From positions 19,078,631 to 19,142,630 of the forward strand of contig CM046342.1 of NCBI GenBank assembly GCA_025403435.1: a stretch of 64,000 nucleotides of DNA. The letters are read 5' to 3'. Made by a program: the position numbers and the translations under genes. Shown here piece after piece: positions 36,056 to 47,713 of the stretch (its first letter is position 1; every line of letters begins with the position of its first letter). Below the pieces are notes generated by a model, which saw only the letters and a list, made by a program, of their open reading frames with translations, was not told the origin of the DNA and did not search any database. This DNA is from Artocarpus heterophyllus. Lineage: Eukaryota > Streptophyta > Magnoliopsida > Rosales > Moraceae.

Positions 36056-36721
36056 TAGGGGTGAACAACGGGCGGGTTTGCGGTTTTTGGGCGGGTGCAG
36101 GGCGGTTTTTTTAAGTGGCGGGTTGGCGATTAACCAACCCACAAACCGCCCATGGAGTGGCGGGCGGTTTCGGTTTGGGGGCGGGCGGGCTGGGCAGGTT
36201 GGGTCTACACTAATGTACAATATAATTTTTTGAGCTCTTTTTTATTAAAAAAAAGTGAAGATAATTTGTAGAAAATATAAGACGATAATGTATGAAGCAT
36301 TCTCAACAACAACCAAGTTTGACGCCTGAAGACAATAACCATATTCACAACAAATTAAGAAACATAATCATTCATTGCAACAAGAAACATCAACTATATA
36401 TGAAGTGATGAACAAAGTCAAGAATTCTTGTTCTTCCATAAAACCTGTTCATTGGGTTCGAAAATAACAGGATACTACAGATGAAATGATGAACAAAGTC
36501 AAATGTTCTTTTTCTTTTTAAAGAATGAGGAGTGGGAGAGATTTAGATTAAGATTTTTTTTTTTTTTTAAGAATTAGGCGGGCGGGTTCGGGTTGAACCC
36601 GCCCCCTAAAATTTAAAACCGTACCCGCCCGCCAACATATGTAGGCGGGTGGGTTGAACCCGCATAGTCTTTTTTTTGGGCGGGCGGCCGGCGGTTGCGG
36701 GGCAGTTTTTGTGCACCCCTA
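36056..36721. mobile_element. hAT MITE with perfect 8-bp target duplication
   Basis: 666 bp bounded by TAGGGGTG and CACCCCTA, flanked on both sides by TATGAATG (36048-36055 and 36722-36729), the exact 8-bp duplication that hAT transposases make. The subterminal zones are rich in GGCGGG/CCCGCC; the middle is AT-rich and non-coding. It lies just after the end of the hAT dimerisation domain. It is a non-autonomous element; whether the host hAT ever mobilised it is unknown. Confidence 0.88.
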
Positions 36722-36973
36722 TATGAATGAGTAGGAGGTTCTTGAGACTTCTGAGAATCTTGAGATAGGTAATTGTATAATTTTTAAGTTTGTTATAATT
36801 TTGCTTATTCTTTAAAACTTATCATTTATCTGATTTTGTTCTTATTTTAGAGATGATTGAACAATCTAACACTCCAAGCACAAGCACAGCTGCCTCTTGA
36901 CATACTGGAAAGTCTCCTATTATTTTGTGAAGTGATCAAAATTCAAATCAAGTAAGTTAGAAGATAAAGGCCC

Positions 36974-37469
36974 TAGAAAGAAAAAGAACTCTTGCCTTTA
37001 TTCATCACTTCATTTGTAGTCTCCTATAATTTTCCAACCCAGTGAACAGGCTTTATGGAAAAATAAGAACTCTTGACTTTGTTCATCACTTCATCTATAG
37101 TTGGCGTTTCTTGTTGCAATGAATGATTATATTTATTATTTTTCATGAGAGTGAATGATTATGTTTTAAGTGGAGAAATATTCTTAATTTGTTGTGAATA
37201 TGATCACTGTGTTTAGGCATCAAACTTAGTTGTTATTGGGAATGCTTCATATATTATCATCTTATATTTTCTACAAATTTTCTTTACTTTTTTTAAAAAA
37301 AAGGCCTAAAAAATTACATTAGGCCCAAACCGCCTCAACCCTCCCACACCCGCCCAAAATAAAACCGAAATTGCCCGCCATTCCATGGGCGATCTGTGGG
37401 TTGGTTAACCGCCAACCCGCCATAAAAAAAAACTGAGTCGAACCTACCCACCTGCCCGCCTATTCACTA
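36974..37469. mobile_element. inverted, partial second copy of the hAT MITE
   Basis: In reverse orientation this matches the left two-thirds of the 36056 element: agtgaacaggctttatgg, gttcatcacttcat, ggaatgcttcatatatta and the GGCGGG-rich end all align. Its CACCCCTA end has decayed to TTCACTAG near 37469. The gttcatcacttcat-type segment occurs twice in it. Together with 36056-36721 it forms a large inverted pair around about 250 bp of hAT sequence. Confidence 0.7.
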
Positions 37470-37481
37470 GTATCTTTATTG

Positions 37482-37511
37482 GATAATTAATTAGTTAACT
37501 AATTAATTATC
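37482..37511. repeat. perfect 30-bp palindrome
   Basis: The sequence is its own reverse complement, with arms GATAATTAATTAGTT around a centre GTTAAC. It lies 13 bases after the inverted MITE copy. Function is unknown; it may be a foldback or insertion scar. Confidence 0.85.
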
Positions 37512-39350
37512 TTTTTCTTATAACTTGGCTTAATAGTTTCCTATACTACTTATGTTGCACTTATTTTTATACAAAAGGTTCATTTGAATATGAATACGTT
37601 ATTGGGTCCGTAAGCCTATATTTGGTTACTGTTCATATCAATAGGCCCAATGTTGTCCACTTACACTCAAGGTGTTCTATGATATTTTTAGGTACTAACT
37701 AACAGAAATTTAGATTCAAGAATTGTCTTATAAACTTGTACAGACGTTGAGCCTGTAATTACCATCGTAACATTGCAATCAACATCTTAAGCTTCTATGG
37801 TTCCCATTATTGAAATCCATTTGAAAACTTTATATTCTTATGTATAAAGTTTCATTGAAAACCATATTTTAAATTAGAGTCTGAATTTAATAAAAACATG
37901 AAACTGTAGACTCATATAGTTGTTCGAGTGCTACAATTCCTTTGCTAGTCATAAATTAAAAATTTGCCGTTAAATAGGGTCTTTGTTTACCAAAATGTAT
38001 ATTTTGTTAGTTTTAAAAGTCACCACGTAAATGTATGTTAGAGATAGTTTTTTGTAAGAGTTTTTTTTTTTCTTTTTAACAAGGACTAGAACTTTAGTGT
38101 TTTCTCAAATTTTTGTTTTTCTATCTTTAACATATCCGTTTTTAGTATTTTTTTTATAAACTTTATTGTTTAAACAATTTTCTTTAAAGTTTGAATAGTC
38201 TTATAAATATGTTTTAAAGTCCATGTTAGAAGCATTATTTTCAAAATTTTTCTTCACAAAATTTCTTCATCTTATCGAAATTTAAAATTTTCATGCTTTG
38301 TAAAAATCATGATTCAGACTTTTTTGGGTCGTTTCCCTGAAAAACATAAATTGTACTATAGGTGTTGCAACATATTGTGGAGTGTATTGTAGAAACAATT
38401 TGTGAAACTGCCATAGACTGAACTGCAGTTACTAAAACAACCTTTATATATTATAACCCTAGAAAATTAACTTTTAGAAATCAAAACCGAGCAGATTTAA
38501 AATCCACACTATAGGTATTGCAATCAGCATTGCAACATGTCATGAAACACTTAATGAAACAATGTTAGAAACAACCACAGATTGCACTATAGTTACTAGA
38601 GAAGCCTTATGGAAATAATAAACTGAGTGGCCCAACATTTGAAATAGAAAAAAAAAAAAAAAAAAAAAAAAGACAACCAATAATGAAACATGAAAGCAAT
38701 CTACATTGTAGGTGTTGCAACACCTTTTGAAACACTAAGTGGATTAGTTTTAGAAAAATGCCTGAAACACTATCTTAGAGTTGATATTTCGGTTTTTAAC
38801 TTTCCACATAAAGCTTTGAGATCTACAAGTCTTGTGTTGAACAAAATTTGGGATTCAACCTTTATGGGGCTCATTTTTATGTAAAGATTGTGGTAAATTA
38901 ATTTTCTAGAATATCCACTTCTAAACTTATACATACATGCTCTAAAACATAACAATACATAATATAACAAATCATTACCATATAACACTACCATAAGCAT
39001 ACTCTTAGACCTTTATTACATGCCTTTATTTCAAATAAACCAAAAGACTAAAACAAAGCTTATAAATAAAAGATCGAGGGCTAGGAATTTATAACCTTAA
39101 AGCTTATTGTTCTTCAAGATCACCCTTCTCATTTCTTTCCTCTTCTAGATGTGGATAAGATTGAGTGAGAAAGTGAGAAATTTTGAGAGAAAGGCTAACG
39201 ATAAGGCCAAGGTTTTGAAGAGGGCGAGGACTAGCTCGGAGGGGCTAATTTCTTTCTTGAAGAAATGGGGAGAAAGTAGGAAAAATAGGCTTTAGTTGAT
39301 GACAAGCCTTTATATAGAAAAAATGATAATTGGACTTAACTTTCAAACCT
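37512..39350 (-). repeat. unassigned LTR-like repetitive DNA
   Basis: No gene is supported. Direct repeats of a segment like actatagGTGTTGCAACA occur near 38355, 38510 and 38705, and an A run of 24 lies at 38648-38671. A minus-strand TATA-like tatataaagg (about 39309-39318) is followed by a pyrimidine-rich stretch typical of an LTR R/U5 region. Suggestive of a decayed LTR on the minus strand; ends not found. Confidence 0.35.
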
Positions 39351-41000
39351 TTACCGCATGATCACTTGCATCGTATATCAACTCAAATGGCAACTCCTAA
39401 TCCGTACTATCATAATAGGTGCCAACACAAGTTTTTCTTTTAGTCTTGCAAATGCCTTTTCGCACTCTTCATCAAAGATAAAAGGAAGACCTTGCATGAG
39501 TAAATTTGAAAGAGGCTTGGAGATCTTAGAGAAATCCTTGATAAATCTTTGATAAAACCCTGCACGTCCTAAAAGAACTTCGTACTCCTTTCACTGCTGT
39601 CAATGGCGGTAACTTTTCTATTGTTTCAATGTTTGCTCTATCAACCTCAATCCCTTAGACGAAATCCAGTGTCCGAAAACTATACTTTCTCGTACCATAA
39701 AGTGGTATATTTCCTGATTAAGCAGAAGGTTGGTTTCTTCACATATCTTCGAAAACAACTTTAAGTTGTCAAGAAAATTATTAAAAGAAGTTCCAATGAT
39801 GAAGAAATAATTCATAAAGATTTCTATTATCTGCTACACCATATCAAAGAATATCATCATCATGCATCTTTAAAAAGTGCTTGGTGCATTGCAAAGACCA
39901 AAAGGCATACATGGAAAAGCAAACGTGCCATAAGGGCATGTAAATTTGGTCTTTTTTTATCCTCTGATGTTATGGCTATTTCATTATACCTGGAGTAAAG
40001 CAATAATACTCTTGCCCTACTAAACAATACAATATTTGGTCAATGAAAGGCAAAAGAAAATGGTCCTTCTGGTTGGCTTTATTTAATTTCTAATAATCTA
40101 TGAAAATTCTTTAACCCGTGATGGTCCTTGTAGGAATCAAATCATTGTTCTCATTCTTCATTATTGTTCTAATTCTTCAGAGATGGGATATATTACCCTT
40201 GCATCCAACCACTCTTAACACTTCACAGTGAACCAGTTCCTTCCTTGTTGGATTTAGTCTTCTTTATGCTTCCACTGATGGCTTGCAACTATCTTCTAAT
40301 AAAATCTGGTGCATACACATAGATGGACTAATCCCCTTTATATCTGTTCGAGACCATCCAATAGTTGACTTATGCGTTCTAAGCATTCTTAAAAACCTTT
40401 CTTTTTCTTCGTTAGAAAGAAAAGATGATATAATTACTAGATGTGTAGAGGATTCTCCAAGGTAAGAGCAAGGAAGATGATTTGGTAGGGGCTTGAGCCT
40501 AATATATTTGATGGCTTTTCAGTTAATGGGAGTGGCCGTGTAGGGCCTTGTCCTAAAGCTTCAAAATATATTCAGTTGTTAGGAACCAAAGAATCCATAC
40601 ATTTCACAAGCTCGATAAATTCTTGATCTTCCAAAATTGAAGGATTAGGATGAGTCTAACTTGTTTCCAACAAATCGCTAGCTTGGCCAAAGTGTTCACA
40701 AACTAAGGTATTAATTGCATCTATGCGAAAGCAACTATTACTTGTCTCCAGGTACTTGATAGCATTAAAAACATTAAAAAATCTCCTCTTTCACTTGTAC
40801 CCTAAGCTGAAGTTCACCCTTTTGAACATCAATAAGTGCTCATACGGTTGCTATGAATGGTCTTCTAAGTAAAATAAGGATTTCCCTATCTTCTTCCATA
40901 TCAATTTATCTAAGGCTCGAGGGTTTTCGATTTTATCTAAATTAATCATATTCAAATTACCTAGTTTAATTAATCAAAATTTGTTTTTATACTGGCAGCA
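39350..41000 (-). pseudogene. Ty3/gypsy (Athila/Tat-type) protease-RT relic
   Basis: Minus-strand frames read, from 40990 down: a protease-end block GRPF-like with ALIDVQKGELQLRVQ, then LKPLPNHLPCSYLGESSTHL, VIISSFLSNEEKERFLRMLR, THKSTIGWSRTDIKGISPSM, ILLEDSCKPSVEAQRRLNPT (40450-40240). RT pieces RYNEIAITSEDKKRP and FAMHQALFKDA follow, and IGTSFNNFLDNLKLFSKICE, NLLLNQEIYHFMVRESIVFG (39800-39640). The RT-to-RNase H linker FIKDLSRISKPLSNLL, GLPFIFDEECEKAFARL ends near 39400. Numerous stops and frameshifts occur. The blocks identify Athila/Tat gypsy RT; no LTR pair was found. Confidence 0.82.
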
Positions 41001-42400
41001 AATTTTTTAAAATTAATCATTGATCTTTCTCAAGCATCAACATTATATTCCAACAAGCAAATATCCTACATCTCTGTGAAGACTTTGAACTAATCAAAAT
41101 TTATTAAGTAAGAAATTCATAAAGCTGTGCAAGTTTTATAGATATCTCTATCCTATAACAATTCTCATAGTATTTCAATCATGGTTTAATTTGATAATCA
41201 CTTCTCAGTCTCAAATCAAATCACAAATTATATAATTATTGGCCAAATAATCACAAGAATTAAGAACAATTGAAATGCAACATATTATGGAATAAATATC
41301 AATTATTTAAAACTAGAATAATATTTGAACATTCATAAGGTGGCTAAATCATAGCCCTAGAAAGGGAAACCTCGTTCACGATAAATCAGTAAGAAACCCT
41401 AAAAATTGTCTTAAACATGATGAGAATAAAGAAAAATAGCTGGTAATTGGATGTGAATTGTTGTGTTTCGTCTCCGGATTACGCTGCTCTTCTTCTCCAA
41501 ATAGCCAAATTTGTCTCCTCTTGATAGCAACGTTCTATTTGTCAAAAGGTTCTCTAAAAATGCCCTAAAGAGTGCTATTTATACTCTTTGGGTGATACTG
41601 CTCCGGTCCAATTTAAATATTCACTTTGGTGAAACCCAATAGGCGTCGTGGCTTTACGTCTCTAGCATACGACGCTCAACACCGATTAGGACTCCCTCGG
41701 GTTGCAACACCAAGCCCCCAACTTTTGCAGAGGCTGCAATAAATAACAACGTCACGGTGCTCAACTTTTTGTATGGTCGTGGCATGCCTTGTTGAGTTCT
41801 TTCTCCTGTTCTATTTTTTTGCACCATTTTTCTTAAAAGCTACAAAATAAAAATAAAACAAATAGAATATAAAATAAAACCTTAAAACAAGATCATAATC
41901 AAGTAAAGAGGTACTCAAATCATAAGTATAAAACCTACTCATCAATATATCAAGAACGGTTTCACATTTTTGCAAAAATAACGAGCTCCAGTTTCAGTTA
42001 GATGGTGAGAGAGAGATTAACCAATAAGATTGTAATGGGAAATTCTACTAAAGCTACATGTTACATTTAGTACTTGTGCGAGCTCAAAAATTTTGGGTGT
42101 CGTTTACACCACTCATCTTTTGCCTTGTGTTTTGTCTTGCCCATGTGGCTGCCACCATAAATTTTCTTCTTCAAGATCCTCCTGATCCTGGAAAATCAAT
42201 AAATAAATTAGTTTTGCTACATAAGATTCCACAATATAGAATTCAGGGTTTTCCTTTAATTTGATTTATTCAATATGAAAGTGTGTTTATCCGCTTCTTT
42301 TTGACTCATCTGTTTTCTACTGCATTAGAAGTTTTTTTGTTTGACTTCACCTGTGTTCTTAATTGGCCACGATAATTGCTATAAAAAGGTAGGAGGCCAC
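41001..42400. other. no gene seen; possible gypsy leader or LTR DNA
   Basis: AT-rich to about 41350, then a mixed stretch (41400-41810) with a locally higher GC content (cgtcgtggctttacgtctc). It may be the LTR or leader of the minus-strand gypsy relic at 39350-41000. A 69-codon ORF at 42058-42264 has no recognisable domain. Confidence 0.35.
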
Positions 42401-43056
42401 TATTCTGGCCTCCCAAAAATGCTCAAAACAAACATCAGAGTAACTACGATTAATGCTGCAAAACTGTTGCCTTCTGCTGCTGCTGCCGTTGATCACATCC
42501 CTGAGATGCACCCCAAAAAAAAAAAAAAAATCATAACATAACTTTGGCTGACACATCTAATAAGCAGGAAAAGATGAAAATATTATAGAGAAACGTTAAC
42601 ACCTACTCTCATTGTGTAGCGTCCATATTTGAGGGCATTTATAGCATCTAACGTCATCTCCCGGTGAGAGTACTTAACGAATCCACATTCTTCAATGTAA
42701 GCTACAAGACACTTGTAATAAAAAGAAAGAACATAAGAAGATGAGGCCATAAGCTACAACAACTAATAACCCTTTAACGTGAATAAATAAATAAATAAGA
42801 AGAGGAAAGAAACATGAAAGAAATAATGTCATAGCGCTTCTTGCTATGTTAATTAAATTCATAAAGTATGTACCACGAAATAATACGATGCATGTGACTA
42901 CTGATGTAAATCAATTCTTGCTTTTTCAAAATCACATCAAAGTCAGACTCATTCATGCTTGAAATGGAGTTATTTGTTTCCTTTTCTTTTCCGGAAAAAG
43001 ACGCACCATTTCCTTCTTTGTATTGGACATTTAAAAAAAAAAAAAAGATCACTAAC

Positions 43057-44972
43057 TATGACGTCCCATAAAAGGGGTCTAGGAGTTTTAAGTAAATAAG
43101 ATGAAATAAACAAGGTAAATAAAGAAAGAGTAAATAAATATCATCGAAAACAATAATATCATCGACGGTCACCTTCACGTTAATGCTAAGAAGGTGGGGC
43201 CAAGATCCTATTCTCATTCAGCATCACGTGGATGCTTACCACGAAAGCAGACAGGTAATTAAAATACAATATCAAGAATAATAATACAAAAATATTGAAA
43301 ATCATCGTCTCTAAGATAAATTAAAAATATACAATTGATAAAGACGAAAAAGACATTAACATCGGGACAAGTCTACAGTATACGTATCATACCACAGTTT
43401 TAGAGAAAATACTATTTCAATCCAAAGAGCTAGGTTTCGATCCTGAGTCCATCGTTCCTCTTCAAACCTAAAAAGGGGATTTTAAAAACAGAAAAATGTG
43501 AGCGGAATGCTTAGTAGGATAATTAGTTAAAAAACAAATTATTTAAAATATCATTCACAAATCATATTTACTACAAGAGGTCTCAAAAATTATTTATAAA
43601 GATTAATAAATACTTACTTGAATAAATCTTGATAAAACATCACCATACGGGTTTTAAAAATCTAAAAGAAATATAAAATATACAATTCTTCAAAATCAAA
43701 GACAGAAATCATTCTTAAAAGGAAACATTTAAGAAATAAACTTTGGTCAAGATAATTTAAAAAGGGCTACCAAAAGAAGGGGTGAAAATATCCTACCTCA
43801 TTGGAAATCCAATAACATAAGCTCCAAATAAAATCCAACGTATGCTCCATATATGTTCAAGAGCTTAAAAACTGTATTTAAAGTCAAAAATCATATTCAA
43901 CAAATATCATTATGTTAATTTAATTATCAATGTGTCTTTTGACTCAAAATAATAATAATCCAAAATCATAATCCTTTTTGAAATATTTCAGAATCATTAA
44001 ATATTGAAAACCAAAGTAAAAACATAATTTTTCAAGTCTACACTAGGCCTGTCGAACTGCATAGTTTGGCCTTCCGAACATCCAAACCGGCCTGCCGAAC
44101 TTTTTCAAGTCCAGCCTGCCGATCAAATAAATCTGGTCTGCCAAACTCTTGAATCTGACATGCCAAAGATCAAGTTCAGCCTGCTGAACTGGCAAAATAT
44201 GGGGACCCGAGACTTCGAGTTTCAAAGTCCCCAAACTCAAAATCAAATTTTAAAACTTGTTTTTTAATTCCTAGATCATGAAAATCACATAGAAAGCATA
44301 GAAAATCATAGTAGAACAAGTTTAAACAATTTTCCCCAAATTTAAACTCAATTTCACCTTTGATTTGAAAATCAAAGAAAAATGTAAAAACTTGATTAAA
44401 TCAATTTTTGTTCTTATAAAGCTTAGATTCATGTTAAAACAAGTCCTACAAACTTAGATTAAATGTCATTTAAGCTCATCAAACCTCGGGTCGCAATATA
44501 CAAAGAAATTCAAAACGAAATTCAAAAATTTTGGAGAGAAAAAGGCTAACCTCAAATTTGAACGTTTTTGAAGACGATTTTTGGCTTTAATCTTGTTTCT
44601 TGGTTTCAAATCAGCAAGAATAAAGCTCGGGATTTGAAAATTTTTGCAAAAAGAGGGAGAGAGAGATTTGCATAGAGAGAGAGACGAGAGGGAGCTGAGA
44701 GAAACGGGAAAGAAAAGGAAAGGAAAGAGAGAGAAAAATGAGAGAAAAAGAGCGAGGGAAAACAATAAAAGGTCAAGGGCATTTTCAAAATTATGGGAAA
44801 AATGTGGGGTAAAAATATCATTTGGTATTTTAAGAACTAAATATCAAATTTTAAATATGACAAATGCAACAAAATTTTAAATAACTGAAAATTAACATAA
44901 AAAATTACACCGGCACACTTAATAATTAAACTTAACATAACTAACCTTACTTTAAAATTCAGGGGCGTTATA
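43057..44972 (-). repeat. 3' LTR of the non-autonomous element
   Basis: 1916 bp. It contains about seven units of the palindromic motif at 44046-44192 (for example accggcctgccgaac) and a GA-rich low-complexity tract at 44650-44760 that creates spurious ORFs on both strands. Confidence 0.85.
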
Positions 44973-45168
44973 ATCCACCCTCCTTAAAAGAAATTTCATC
45001 CTCGAAATTTAAAAAATAAAAAATTTAAAATGATAAATAACACTGTGTATTAAAACGTAACTGTAACGACAACTGTCCCGGCATAAAACTTGAAAAATCA
45101 AAACAAAATAGTGAAAATCTCACAGGTTCAGTTCCCGAAAGATCTGAAGCCTAGGCTTTAATATCATT
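44973..45168 (-). other. internal region of the non-autonomous LTR element: PPT and PBS only
   Basis: 196 bp holding the polypurine tract next to the left LTR (gaaatttcttttaaggaggg on the minus strand) and the decayed primer-binding site next to the right LTR (gatattaaagcctaggc). No coding capacity. Confidence 0.75.
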
Positions 45169-47099
45169 TGTGACGTCCCATAAAGGGGGTCTGGGAGTTT
45201 TAAATAAATAAGATGAAATAAACGAGGTAAATAAAGAAAGAGTAAATAAATATATGTAGGAAGTAAATAAATATCATCGAAAACAATAATATCATCGGTG
45301 GTCACCGTCACGTGAATGCCAAGAAGGTGGGGTCGAGATCCTATTCTCATTCACTATGACATGGATGCTTACCACAAAGGTAGGCAGGTAATTAAAATAC
45401 AATATCAAGAATAATAATACAAAAATATTGAAAATCATCATCTCTAAACTCCGGGACAATTGATAGAGACGAAAAAGACATTAACACCGGGACAAGTCGT
45501 ACAGTACACGTATTATACCACAGTTTTAGAGAAAATACCATTTCAATCCAAAGAGCCAGGTTTCGATCCTGGGTCCATCCTTCCTCTCTAAACCTAGAAG
45601 GGAGATTTTAAAAACAGGAAAACGTAAACGAAAGGCTCAGTAGGATAATTAGTTTAAAACAAGTTATTTAAAATATCATTTACAAATCATATATGCTACA
45701 AGAAGTCTAAAAAATTATTTATAAAGATTGATAAATACTTACTTGAATAAATCTTGATAAAACATCACCATACGAGTTTTGAAAATTAGAAAGAAATATA
45801 AAAAATACAATTCTTCAAAATCAAAGACAGAAATCATTCTTAAAAGGAAACATTTAAGAAATAAACTTTGGCCAAGACAATTTAAATAGTGCTACTAAAA
45901 GAAGGGGTGAAAATATCCTACCTCATTTGAAATCCAATAACATAACCTCCAAATAAAATCTAACGCATGCTCTATACATGTTCAAGAGCTTAAAAAGTGC
46001 ATTTAATTAAAGTTAGAAATTATATTCAACAAATATAATTATGTTATTTTAATTATCAATGTGCCTTTTGACTCAAAATAATCATAATCCAAAATCATAA
46101 TCCTTTTTGAAACATTTCAGAATCATTAAATGTTGAAAACTGAAGTAAAAACATAATTTTTCAAGTCTACAGTTGGCCTGCTGAACATCTTGGTCCGGCC
46201 TGCCGAACTGCACAGTTCGGCCTTTCGAACATCCAGACCGGCCTGCCGAACTTTTCCAAGTCAGGCCTGCCAATCAAATGAATCTGGCCTACCGAACTCT
46301 TGAATCCGACATGCTGAAGATCAAGTTCGGCCTGCCGAACTTACAAAATCTAGGGACCCGAAGCTTCGAGTTTCGACATCCTCGAACTCAAAATCAAATT
46401 TTAAAACCTATTTTTCAATTCCTAGATCTTGAAAATCACATAGAAAGCATAGAAAATCATAGTAGAACAAGTTTAAACCATTTTTCCCAAATTTAAACTC
46501 AATTTCACCTTTGATTTGAAAATCAAAGAAAAATGTCAAAACTTGATTAAATAAATTTTTGTTCATATAAAGCTTAGATTCATGTTAAAACAAGTCCTAC
46601 AAACATAGATTAAATGTCATTCAAGCTCATCAAACCTCGGGTCCCAATATACATAGAGATTCAAAACGAAATTCAAAAATTTTGGAGAGAAAAAGGCTAA
46701 CCTCAAACTTGAATGTTTTTTAAGAGGGTTTTTGGCTTTAATCTTGTTTCTTGGCTTCAAATCAATGAGAATAAAGCTCGGGATGTGAAAATTTTTGCAA
46801 AGAAGAGGGAGAGAGAGATGAGAGGGAGCCAAGAGAAACGGGAAAGAAAAGGAAAGGAAAGAGAGAGAAAAATGAGAGAAAAAGAGAGAGGGAAAAAATA
46901 AAAGGTCAAGGGCATTTTCGAAATTATGGCAAAAATATGTTGTAAAAATATCATTTGATATTTTAAGAACTAAAAATCAAATTTTAAATATGACAAATGC
47001 AACAAAATTTTAAATAACTTAACATAAAAAATTACACTGGCACACTTAATAATTAAATTTAACATAACTAACTTTATTTTAAAATTCAGGGGTGTTACA
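45169..47099 (-). repeat. 5' LTR of the non-autonomous element
   Basis: 1931 bp, closely similar to the copy at 43057. The motif array at 46174-46345 has one more unit, 22 nt at about 46175-46196, than the sister LTR. The GA-rich tract is at 46803-46900. Confidence 0.85.
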
Positions 47100-47713
47100 T
47101 TAACTATCAGTAAGACACATGACCTAATTATAGGAAATATCAGAGAATTGTAATATAACTAATGAAGCTACGAAGGAAAGCTTTCACCAAACAGTATGAC
47201 TGAAATATAATGACTTTCTTTCTCAGGAAAAAAAAAATCAGGAGCAGTTAGGGCACGCACCATGACTTTGCTTCAAATCTTCACGCAAGAGATAAATACA
47301 TCAACTGTAGCATATTGTGAAATTTTCTGCCAAATTAAAGGAGACCAATAAAATATTATGCCATTTCAAGATAAAGACAAATAAGGGAAAATTTAGTTTT
47401 TAGGAAAATATGTAGGATGTATTATCACTTAAGCTAAACTTTGTGTTCCTTTTTCTGTGGCTTGTTTGTACCTTCATCCCATAAACAATTTGTACTCTTC
47501 AGCACTTATGTTAAAAGGGATTATCATCAGCTATAGAAAAGTTGAGAGAACTTCCAGAAAATGATCCAGAAAAAGACACAAATAAGAGCGAAGGTTAGAA
47601 ATCATTAAAATGAGTATGTCAAAAAAAATGCTCTTAAAGTATAAAGGACATACTTATAGATAAATGAAGTGAATTTTTATTATATTTGTGTGTATGTATT
47701 TTTAGTACTTTTT

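Larger units (their letters stand above)
33500..36960 (+). pseudogene. hAT-family transposase gene (RICESLEEPER-like), decayed
   Basis: An AG acceptor precedes ATG at 33916, which opens MDSSFSQSQASLSFG. A BED-type segment reads TSDVWKDFLRYFYEKRER, KHYEANFTGQAKKHGTSTLW, NHLKSCSKNP (34100-34240); its expected first zinc cysteines are now Arg and Tyr. Downstream are FRHVKSEGFKHFC, NYWTSIQNIGYMVITTHC (34560-34615), the hAT hallmark RWNSTYLML (near 35040), and the C-terminal dimerisation domain ELDKYLNEPPKEIATTNVDD, TVASKAGFS, SPKAVEALICLKNWLSES (35750-36026). The tail continues across a MITE insertion to an intron-like gt at about 36767 and a last exon after ag near 36850. Many stops make it non-functional. 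No terminal inverted repeat was located. Confidence 0.82.
43057..47099 (-). mobile_element. non-autonomous LTR element (LARD/TRIM-like, gypsy-type ends)
   Basis: Two LTRs of 1916 bp (43057-44972) and 1931 bp (45169-47099) flank an internal region of only 196 bp with no ORF. Read on the minus strand the LTR starts TGTAACACCCCTG and ends GGGACGTCACA. The target duplication is CTAAC (43052-43056) and TTAAC (47100-47104), one change. A decayed tRNA-Met-type primer site (atgatattaaagcc, minus strand, about 45155-45168) follows the right LTR. A polypurine stretch (aaggagggtggat, about 44973-44988) precedes the left LTR. Ends and PPT context resemble plant gypsy elements of the Tekay kind. It lies in an intron of the FCA-like pseudogene and would need proteins supplied in trans. 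Confidence 0.85.
42440..47506 (-). pseudogene. FCA: FCA-like RNA-binding protein pseudogene, RRM2 exons
   Basis: Four minus-strand exons spell out the second RRM of FCA in order. Exon a (47506-about 47440) reads SAEEYKLFMG, a stop, RYKQATEKG. Exon b (47326-47261) follows a ttggcag acceptor, reads KISQYATVDVFI, then after a frameshift LREDLKQSHG, and ends at a gtgcgt donor. Exon c (42689-42607) reads CGFVKYSHREMTLDAINALK then YTMR, and ends at a gtaggt donor. Exon d starts at 42500 after a T-rich tract and ctcag, reads GCDQ and then diverges to a stop. The family has EYKLFVGSLNKQAT, VYLMRDE.KQSRG, CGFVKYS and TMRGC(D/N)Q at these places. FCA is a nuclear RNA-binding protein promoting 3' processing at FLC. 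The intron between b and c contains the LTR element at 43057-47099. RRM1 and the WW domain were not found. It may be a duplicated fragment, with the real gene elsewhere. Confidence 0.68.

Noticed and set aside
42058..42264. 68-aa ORF near the FCA-like exons
   Set aside because: On the opposite strand to the exons and without similarity to FCA or any domain I recognise.
44466..44880. ORFs rich in Ser/Phe/Leu or Arg/Glu in the LARD LTR (also 46617-46954)
   Set aside because: They are produced by the GA/CT low-complexity tract; duplicated only because the LTR is duplicated.
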